From NCBI GenBank assembly GCA_910577075.1, contig CAJTKV010000026.1:1-27782 (forward strand): DNA of 27,782 nucleotides, given 5' to 3'. The notes under the pieces were generated by a model. It was not told the origin of the DNA and did not search any database. It was given only the letters and a program-made list of their open reading frames with translations. Both the position numbers and the translations under genes were made by a program. Shown here piece by piece: positions 21,952 through 27,782 of this stretch. The stretch's first letter is position 1; the number at the start of each line of letters is the position of its first letter. This DNA is from an uncultured Bacilli bacterium (GTDB taxonomy: Bacteria; Bacillota_I; Bacilli_A; RF39; UBA660).

Positions 21952-24024
21952 ATGGCAAAAGATAAAATAGTAGACAAAATTAAAAATTTTGATTTCAAAA
22001 AATTTATAGTAAATTTTAAGAATAACTCTATAAATTTTATTAAATATAATCGTCAATTTATTTCATATACAATATTGTGTTTATTAAGTTGTATGTTAGT
22101 TAGACATTACACCATTGGTGGATTTTGGAATTTTGAAGCTCTTTTCTTCGATTTTTCCGTCATTGTTTTACTTGGAAGTTTAGCATACTTTTTAAAACCC
22201 AAGAAACAATTTGCCTATTTTCTGAGTATAATGTTAATTATCACCTTGATGAATCTTATCAATGGAATATATTATGCCTTTTTTAATAGTTTTGCATCGG
22301 TGGCACTTTTAGAATCCTTGGGACAAACTGCCGAGGTAACTGATGCCGTATTTGAAAAACTAAGGATAACGAATTTTATCTATTTAATCATGCCCATTAT
22401 CTTCGTTCTAATTCATAATTACCTAAAGAGCAAAGATTACTTTGGCATAGTTGAAAAAAAGGAATCTGGTAAAAAGTTATTTATGGGCGTTGCCATAGTC
22501 GGTGGAATATGTCTATTTATCAACATATCAACTCTTACTGGAACGGATATTTCGCGTTTTTCTAAACAGTGGAATAGGGAATATATCGTTCAGAGATTTG
22601 GAATGATTATCTATCAGGGTAATGACATCTGCCAAACCCTAACGAGCAAATTCCGTACACTTTTTGGTTACGAAGAAGCTGCTAAGAGATTTGTTGAATA
22701 CTATGAAGAAAATCCTTATAAAGAGAGTAAAAATAAATATACTAAGAAATTTGAGGGATATAATGTAATTGCTATTCATATGGAAAGTATCATGAGTTTC
22801 CTAATTGATCTTGAAATAAATGGCAAAGAAGTTACACCAAACCTCAATAAACTTGTTAAGGAATCTATGTACTTTGATAATTTTTATCCCCAGGTAAGTG
22901 TAGGAACATCATCAGATACCGAATTTACTTTTTCAAGCAGTCTAATGCCTGTCCAAAGCGGAACAGTCTTTGTATCTTACTATAAGCGTTCTTATGTTAC
23001 ATTACAAAAATTACTTGCAGAAAAAGGATATTACACTTTCAGTATGCATGGTAATAAGGCCAACATGTGGAATCGCGACAATATGCATCCATCATTAGGA
23101 TATATGGATTTTTATTCTGAAGAATACTATAACATTGATGAAGTTATTGGTCTTGGTTTATCGGATAGTTCCTTCTTTAAGCAATCCGAGGAATTAATAA
23201 AAAAGATAAGTGATATGGTAAAAGAAGATAGTCAATATAAAAATTATATGGGAACAATGATTACTTTAACTAATCATACACCTTTTGATGATGAATATTA
23301 TCTAAAAGGCGAGGATGCCTTTGATGTTACTTATCACACCGGAAAATATGATGCTCACGGAAAAGAAATAATATACGATTATTTGGAAGGTTCCATCATC
23401 GGAAATTATATAAAATCTGTGCATTATGCTGATAAATGCTTAGGTGAACTAATTGAATATGTTAAAGAACATGATGAATATAATAAGACTTTATTCGTCC
23501 TATATGGCGATCATGCAGCTCAGTTGAGAAAAAGTCAATTTGCCAAGTTCGTCAATTTTGACTTCGAAACAGGAGAAGCTAAAACCGAGGATAATCCGAC
23601 TTATGTCGATTATGATTACTACGAAAATGAATTATTTAAAAATACGCCTTTAATATTCTGGACTAAAAATAATGATATTAAGGGTAAATACTCCTATCCA
23701 ATGGGAATGATTGATGTCTTGCCAACTTTATCAAATATGTTGGGAATAAAAAATGAATATGCCTTAGGTCATGATATATTTGAAATAAAGAATAAAAATA
23801 CTGTAGTATTCCCAAATGGCAACTTCCTAACAGATAAGATGTATTATTATAATTCTAAGAATGAAAGTAGAATCTTCGGAACGGAAACCATTGATGCTGA
23901 TTACATTGAAACGCGAAAGAAATATACAGAACAGATATTAAGTCTTTCTAATGATATTATAGTTTATGATCTAATTGAAAAAGCCGGATCTAGAATAGGA
24001 GCAAATAATGGAAAAGAAGAATAA
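21952..24024 (+). CDS. LTA-synthase-family membrane phosphoglycerol transferase/sulfatase-fold protein
   Basis: This 690-residue protein has five hydrophobic segments in the first 200 residues and an extracellular sulfatase-fold domain, the LtaS layout. Family enzymes move glycerol phosphate from phosphatidylglycerol onto a membrane-anchored polymer. Metal-site residues are present: E278 (HMESIMSF), the segment around GTSSDTEF (G318-F325), H in TLTNHTPF, the RD of WNRDNMHPSLGY, and D520-H521 in YGDHAAQL. Aligned on the SD pair, the S. aureus nucleophile T300 falls on S320, with T319 just before it. I do not assign ltaS, because several paralogs with other roles exist. The gene overlaps the next by 17 bases. 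Confidence 0.88.
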   Translation: MAKDKIVDKIKNFDFKKFIVNFKNNSINFIKYNRQFISYTILCLLSCMLVRHYTIGGFWNFEALFFDFSVIVLLGSLAYFLKPKKQFAYFLSIMLIITLMNLINGIYYAFFNSFASVALLESLGQTAEVTDAVFEKLRITNFIYLIMPIIFVLIHNYLKSKDYFGIVEKKESGKKLFMGVAIVGGICLFINISTLTGTDISRFSKQWNREYIVQRFGMIIYQGNDICQTLTSKFRTLFGYEEAAKRFVEYYEENPYKESKNKYTKKFEGYNVIAIHMESIMSFLIDLEINGKEVTPNLNKLVKESMYFDNFYPQVSVGTSSDTEFTFSSSLMPVQSGTVFVSYYKRSYVTLQKLLAEKGYYTFSMHGNKANMWNRDNMHPSLGYMDFYSEEYYNIDEVIGLGLSDSSFFKQSEELIKKISDMVKEDSQYKNYMGTMITLTNHTPFDDEYYLKGEDAFDVTYHTGKYDAHGKEIIYDYLEGSIIGNYIKSVHYADKCLGELIEYVKEHDEYNKTLFVLYGDHAAQLRKSQFAKFVNFDFETGEAKTEDNPTYVDYDYYENELFKNTPLIFWTKNNDIKGKYSYPMGMIDVLPTLSNMLGIKNEYALGHDIFEIKNKNTVVFPNGNFLTDKMYYYNSKNESRIFGTETIDADYIETRKKYTEQILSLSNDIIVYDLIEKAGSRIGANNGKEE

Positions 24025-24664
24025 AAAGAAAAAAGAAATGCCCAATGGTCTTAAAATTGGAATATTTACTTTTATTATAGTCATCGTAATTTCCTTAATT
24101 GGCTATGGAGCATATAAGCTATTGGCCGATTCAAGTGAAGAAGCCCCTAAAGTTTTGAAAAAAAATGAAGTAGTTATCTCCGGATACGGCATATATATCG
24201 ATGATAGTGATACCGATCTATATCGCGAAGAATTTAACAAATTAAGAGATAATTTAGAGGGAAGTTCGATTAACTTTGATGATTATGCCTCAAGTGTTGC
24301 TCGTCTTTTCGTAATTGACTTATATACTATTAAGAACAAAATTAATAAATATGATATTGGTGGAATAGATTTTGTCTACGATAAAGCCCTAGATAATTAT
24401 AAAGACAATGTTACAGATACTATCTATAAGTATGTTGAAGATAATACGAATGGCGATAGAACGCAACAATTACCAGTCGTTAAAAGCATTACAGTTAATA
24501 ATGTCGAAAAACAAAAATATAAAATTGAAAGTGAAAATAAGGAATATGATGCCTATAAATTTCGCCTTTCTTGGAATTATTCTGTCGATTTAGGGTATGA
24601 TACTACTGGTGAAGTAATCGTCATAAAAAAGGATAATAAGATGTATGTTGTAGAAAAGAATTAG
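24008..24664 (+). CDS. single-pass membrane-anchored extracellular protein, unknown
   Basis: This 218-residue protein has a very basic N-terminus (MEKKNKKKKEMPNG) and one hydrophobic segment (IGIFTFIIVIVISLIGYGAY). A soluble part of about 175 residues follows. The orientation predicted by the positive-inside rule puts the soluble part outside. Its charged helix and beta-strand pattern ending in GEVIVIKKDNKMYVVEK recalls small NTF2-like or pilin-like accessory domains, but I cannot name the family. Overlap with the LTA-synthase-like gene by 17 bases implies coupled expression and perhaps a shared envelope task. Confidence 0.72.
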   Translation: MEKKNKKKKEMPNGLKIGIFTFIIVIVISLIGYGAYKLLADSSEEAPKVLKKNEVVISGYGIYIDDSDTDLYREEFNKLRDNLEGSSINFDDYASSVARLFVIDLYTIKNKINKYDIGGIDFVYDKALDNYKDNVTDTIYKYVEDNTNGDRTQQLPVVKSITVNNVEKQKYKIESENKEYDAYKFRLSWNYSVDLGYDTTGEVIVIKKDNKMYVVEKN

Positions 24665-24680
24665 TAATAATTCTTTTTTT
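24654..24680 (+). terminator. intrinsic terminator
   Basis: AAAAGAATTA (24654-24663) and TAATTCTTTT (24668-24677) form a 10-bp stem with a GTAA loop and a short T tail. Confidence 0.7.
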
Positions 24681-24716
24681 GTTGTATAATAGATGCTAAA
24701 AAAGGGAATGATGGTC

Positions 24717-26249
24717 ATGAAAAATATTTGTGAGGTTATGAAAAAGTATAATATTGATGAAATAATTCAGTATGGTAACTATATGGGAAAGATTAATCCT
24801 ATTACTACATTTGGCAAGGGAAAAGTTGTTTTAGTAACAGCCACAAATCCGACGGAGTATGGTGAAGGAAAAACTACTGTTGCCATTGGGTTAAATGATG
24901 CCCTTAACTTACTCAATAAAAAATCATTAGTCAATTTAAGAGAACCTTCAATGGGACCTGTATTTGGTCTCAAGGGAGGAGCAACAGGTGGTGGTAAGGC
25001 ATTAATATTACCCGAAGCGGATATTAATCTGCATTTTACAGGGGACTTCCATGCCATAACATCAGCTAATAACTTAATAAGTGCGGCTATTGATAATGAG
25101 ATATTCCATGACAATAAATTAGATATTCGCGAAGTAACCTTCAATCGCTGTTTAGATATGAATGATCGCGCTTTAAGAAATATCAAGTTAAGTGGTCGAA
25201 ATGAACACTTTGATATAACAGCTGCTAGTGAATTAATGGCTATCATGTGTCTTTCTAAAAATATCTTAGATTTGCGTATGCGACTTGATAACATTATTAT
25301 TGGCTATAACTCTCAGTTAGTACCTATATATGTCAGCGCCTTAGGAATAACTGATGCCTTAATTTCGCTTCTTATTCAAGCTTTCAAACCCAACTTTGTT
25401 CAAACCCTAGAGGGAAACGGAGCGATTGTTCATGGTGGACCATTTGCCAATATTGCGCATGGTTGTTCATCTCTCATTTCTCTTTCTACAGCTTCCAATT
25501 TAGCCGACTATGTCATCACTGAAGCTGGTTTCGGAGCCGATGCCGGAGCTTTTAAATTTATGGATATTTTATCGCGAGATAATAAGATTAATTTAGCTTG
25601 CATTGTCCTTGTCACGACTATCCGTGCTTTGAAGTATAATGGTGATGGTGATATCGAAAAGGGAATTGAGAATTTAAGAGTTCATGTCGAAAACTTAAGA
25701 CTTATGCACAAAAATATTGTCGTAACTTTAAATAGATTTGAAGATGATACTCATGAAGATATCTTATTTGTTAAAGATTACTGTGCATCTTTGAATGTCC
25801 CATTTACCGTTAATACAGTTTTCCAAGATGGCGGAGTAGGCGCCTTAGATTTAGCCAATGAAGTAATTAAGTATACTGAGCCAACTAAAGTCCAATATTT
25901 ATATAATTTAGATGATTCCTTATATAATAAAATAGATAACTATGTAAAAAAGATTTGTCATGCTAATGGTTTTACTTGCTCCATCGATTTGATGCGCAAG
26001 ATAAATGAATTAGATAAATACAAGTATCCAATATGCGTAGCCAAAACGCAGTATAGTATAAGTGATGATAAGAAAAAATTGGGATTTCCTCAAAATTATA
26101 CGATGCAATTAACCAATGTCGAAGTTAAAAATGGCTCTAAGCTCATTATCGTCTATTTTGGTAAAGTTATTACCATGCCAGGATTAAATGATCATCCCGC
26201 AGCCAAGGACATTAAATATATCGATGGAGAAATTATTTTGCCAAGATAA
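24717..26249 (+). CDS. fhs: formate--tetrahydrofolate ligase
   Basis: This 510-residue enzyme joins formate to tetrahydrofolate using ATP, feeding one-carbon units to purine and other synthesis. The ATP-binding signature TATNPTEYGEGKTTVAIGL is intact. Other family blocks are EPSMGPVFGLKGGATGGG, HFTGDFHAITSANNLISA and EAGFGADAGAFKFMDI. It is somewhat shorter than the roughly 556 residues I recall as usual. ATG 24717 is nine bases after an AAAGGGA SD. Upstream ATGs lie on or before that SD, and the -10-like TATAAT at 24685-24690 would put the transcript start downstream of ATG 24693. Confidence 0.95.
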   Translation: MKNICEVMKKYNIDEIIQYGNYMGKINPITTFGKGKVVLVTATNPTEYGEGKTTVAIGLNDALNLLNKKSLVNLREPSMGPVFGLKGGATGGGKALILPEADINLHFTGDFHAITSANNLISAAIDNEIFHDNKLDIREVTFNRCLDMNDRALRNIKLSGRNEHFDITAASELMAIMCLSKNILDLRMRLDNIIIGYNSQLVPIYVSALGITDALISLLIQAFKPNFVQTLEGNGAIVHGGPFANIAHGCSSLISLSTASNLADYVITEAGFGADAGAFKFMDILSRDNKINLACIVLVTTIRALKYNGDGDIEKGIENLRVHVENLRLMHKNIVVTLNRFEDDTHEDILFVKDYCASLNVPFTVNTVFQDGGVGALDLANEVIKYTEPTKVQYLYNLDDSLYNKIDNYVKKICHANGFTCSIDLMRKINELDKYKYPICVAKTQYSISDDKKKLGFPQNYTMQLTNVEVKNGSKLIIVYFGKVITMPGLNDHPAAKDIKYIDGEIILPR

Positions 26250-26278
26250 AAGATATTCTAATCTAGAATATCTTTTTT
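26248..26278. terminator. bidirectional intrinsic terminator
   Basis: A perfect 13-bp stem (26248-26260 with 26264-26276, ATC loop) with A and T runs on opposite sides ends both fhs and the convergent methylthiotransferase gene. Confidence 0.88.
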
Positions 26279-27554
26279 AGTAATTATATCTATATGCTAT
26301 CTGATGTTTTTCTTCCTTAACTAACCTTTTAGCGGGTGTTGTAACGACATCGCCAATTTCTAAATATTGATGTTCCTTTTTTAGGGAATAACCATGATGG
26401 AATTTCTTTATATAGACTTTGCCATCTTCTTTTCCATAGATAATGCCATTTCCTGAATCCTCCATTTTATTCTCTAGAATATTCCTGTTGATATCCTTAA
26501 TAGCTTTTCTTAGATAGATACAATGCTGCGTTTTTTCTCTCGTACCTAGTTGCGGTAAGTCGTGAGAGGGAAGCACTGAAAAATCACTATATCGGCATAT
26601 TAGTTCTGTTGCTATTCCACGCGCGCGAACATAATCGATAGTCGTATCGATATCCTCATAAGTTTCCGTAGGAAAGCCCCCAATCAAAACGGTGTTAATG
26701 TATTTATTGGCCTCTTTAAGTGGCTTGATAATAGCATCATATTGTTCTATGGTATGTTGGCGATTCATCAGTCCCAAAAGGCGATTGTCAGCAGTTTCCA
26801 ATTGTAGACTTACACCAATTACTTTAGGATTATCAGTAAGTTCCTTTAAAAGTTCTGGATACATATTTTGAGCTGTTATTTCATTTATCGTTAAATACAT
26901 CAATCCAGGAGTCTCACTTAGATCGTGAATAAATTTGTGGAGCATTGGTTTTTGGTATAGATCAATACCATAAAGTGTAAGGTTTTCTCCACTTAAAGTT
27001 ATCGACTTTGTTCCCATCTTAATCATATTTTGTAAGTGTTTTAAAGCAATCTCATAGGGAACAGAAGTTAATTGTTCACTCATATAATTTGTCTTACAAA
27101 AACTGCATCTATTTATGCAACCATGGCATAACATAAATTGAATATGCGCATTATTTCCATAAAATAAACGCGTTCGGTTAGTTAATTTTTCTCGCATAGT
27201 AGTTCTCTTATTATCCCCATTAATAAAGTTCAAAACGGGAATAACAAAATCTTGTTTATCGATAATAATGACATTATCTTCATTTTCATACCATTTCATA
27301 ATATCGGAAATTTTAGTTAGACAACCTGTAATGATGAGGGTCGCATCCTTCTTTTTAAAATGAATAAAAGCTTCAATTTCCCGAAGACACTCTGTTATGA
27401 CATCGCCTAAACCAGCACATGTTATATAGACGATAACATCAGCTGTGTGATAGTCATATGTCTTAGTATGTCCACTTTCTACAATCTTCCTTCTTAGTTT
27501 TTGCGTTGCTATATCCTCACGAACGCATCCTTTATTATAAACTAGTACTTCCAT
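26277..27554 (-). CDS. methylthiotransferase-family radical-SAM protein (MiaB/MtaB/RimO-like), divergent
   Basis: This 425-residue protein has the three-part MTTase layout. The N-terminal UPF0004 domain carries three spaced cysteines for an auxiliary cluster (C10, C46, C78). The radical-SAM motif is C146-x3-C150-x2-C153 (CINRCSFC). SGENLTLYGID matches the family's GQN-type motif. A TRAM-like C-terminal domain ends EIGDVVTTPAKRLVKEEKHQIAYRYNY. MTTases add a methylthio group to tRNA bases (MiaB, MtaB) or ribosomal S12 (RimO). The sequence is diverged enough that I do not assign a symbol. The start at 27554 has an AGAGGA SD and promoter at 27581-27609. Confidence 0.85.
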   Translation of the reverse strand: MEVLVYNKGCVREDIATQKLRRKIVESGHTKTYDYHTADVIVYITCAGLGDVITECLREIEAFIHFKKKDATLIITGCLTKISDIMKWYENEDNVIIIDKQDFVIPVLNFINGDNKRTTMREKLTNRTRLFYGNNAHIQFMLCHGCINRCSFCKTNYMSEQLTSVPYEIALKHLQNMIKMGTKSITLSGENLTLYGIDLYQKPMLHKFIHDLSETPGLMYLTINEITAQNMYPELLKELTDNPKVIGVSLQLETADNRLLGLMNRQHTIEQYDAIIKPLKEANKYINTVLIGGFPTETYEDIDTTIDYVRARGIATELICRYSDFSVLPSHDLPQLGTREKTQHCIYLRKAIKDINRNILENKMEDSGNGIIYGKEDGKVYIKKFHHGYSLKKEHQYLEIGDVVTTPAKRLVKEEKHQIAYRYNY

Positions 27555-27580
27555 AATTTTTCCTCTTTAATTTAAGTAGT

Positions 27581-27609
27581 ATTTTAGCATTTGCTTAATT
27601 TTTAGTCAA
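27581..27609 (-). promoter_or_regulatory. sigma-A promoter of the methylthiotransferase-like gene
   Basis: On the minus strand -35 TTGACT (27604-27609), a 17-base spacer ending in TGC, and -10 TAAAAT (27581-27586). Confidence 0.7.
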
Positions 27610-27611
27610 TT

Positions 27612-27632
27612 AAAAAAGGACATAGTCCTTAA
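27612..27632 (-). terminator. intrinsic terminator of the DUF378-type gene
   Basis: On the minus strand AAGGAC-TAT-GTCCTT is followed by a T run. It sits four bases after the stop of the partial gene at the right edge. Confidence 0.75.
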
Positions 27633-27635
27633 TTT

Positions 27636-27782
27636 CTAATCTTCATCTAGATGGGTAAACAAAATACCAATATTGATAAGACCTGTTAATCCAACTAGGG
27701 AATATATAATACGTGCAATCATAGATTCAGTTCCGAATATTGCCGTGATGATATTTATATCTAAAAGACCTATAAATCCCCA
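27636..27782 (-). CDS. DUF378-type small membrane protein, C-terminal part (5' end outside window)
   Basis: The frame is too short for a long-ORF search but clear. The visible 48 residues read WGFIGLLDINIITAIFG, then a segment ESMIARIIYSLVGLTGLINI, and end in HLDED. The WGxxGL start, the ARIIYxLVG segment and the second hydrophobic helix match the DUF378 family of two-helix membrane proteins of unknown function. The stop TAG is at 27636-27638. The N-terminal helix lies beyond the window. Confidence 0.7.
   Translation of the reverse strand, partial: WGFIGLLDINIITAIFGTESMIARIIYSLVGLTGLINIGILFTHLDED

Noticed and set aside
24779..25294. 171-residue minus-strand ORF inside fhs
   Set aside because: Antisense shadow of a strongly conserved gene, with no SD or promoter.
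1..27782. Mycoplasma genetic code (UGA = Trp)
   Set aside because: TGA sits at natural gene ends with tight overlaps (8373, 9119, 10669) and Trp positions use TGG.
1..27782. CRISPR array, insertion sequence or prophage
   Set aside because: No regularly spaced repeats, transposase or integrase motifs, or phage structural genes were seen; the repeats present are within genes.

Overview
The window is AT-rich DNA from a low-GC member of the Firmicutes/Bacilli. Arg is mostly AGA, Ile is often ATA, and Shine-Dalgarno sites are purine-rich. UGA serves as a true stop (genes ending at 8373, 9119 and 10669) and Trp is UGG, so the code is table 11, not the Mycoplasma code. A Tyr T-box leader, an LTA-synthase-type protein, formate-THF ligase and four radical-SAM genes suit an anaerobic gut Bacilli lineage of the RF39 / uncultured Mollicutes-like kind. 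That taxonomic placement is inference.

Region 1 (1-6615) is a five-gene plus-strand operon, cut at the left edge. It encodes a MoxR-like AAA+ ATPase (the window opens at its Walker B), a protein with a long acidic linker and a C-terminal vWA domain with an intact MIDAS, two paralogous HExxH metallopeptidase-like proteins, and a transglutaminase-like protein with a Cys/His/Asp triad. I think this is a little-described AAA+/vWA system with peptidase-type partners. A convergent small unknown gene follows.

Region 2 (7100-10669) is a tightly overlapping three-gene operon. It holds a DNA-repair-type radical-SAM protein with an HhH motif, its usual DUF4130-type partner, and a divergent GroEL. The promoter -35 box lies inside a palindrome that resembles a Gram-positive LexA/SOS box.

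Region 3 (10756-15300) carries an unknown protein, two small radical-SAM enzymes flanking a GNAT acetyltransferase and an EamA permease, and an unknown protein on the minus strand.

Region 4 (15388-18813) holds a P-loop kinase-like gene, then a Tyr-specific T-box leader and tyrS. Between T-box and tyrS lies an unannotated 33-residue ORF with a near-perfect SD and five consecutive Tyr codons. It overlaps the tyrS start and may be a second tyrosine-sensing layer. HAD and Nudix genes follow on the minus strand.

Region 5 (18923-21796) has an unknown 411-residue protein, two adjacent genes (GNAT and S51 peptidase) each broken by one nonsense codon, and a tRNA-Gly(GCC) on the minus strand.

Region 6 (21917-27782) has an LTA-synthase-like membrane enzyme coupled to a single-pass anchored protein, formate-THF ligase, a divergent methylthiotransferase on the minus strand, and the 3' end of a DUF378-type membrane protein. 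No insertion sequence, CRISPR array or rRNA was seen.
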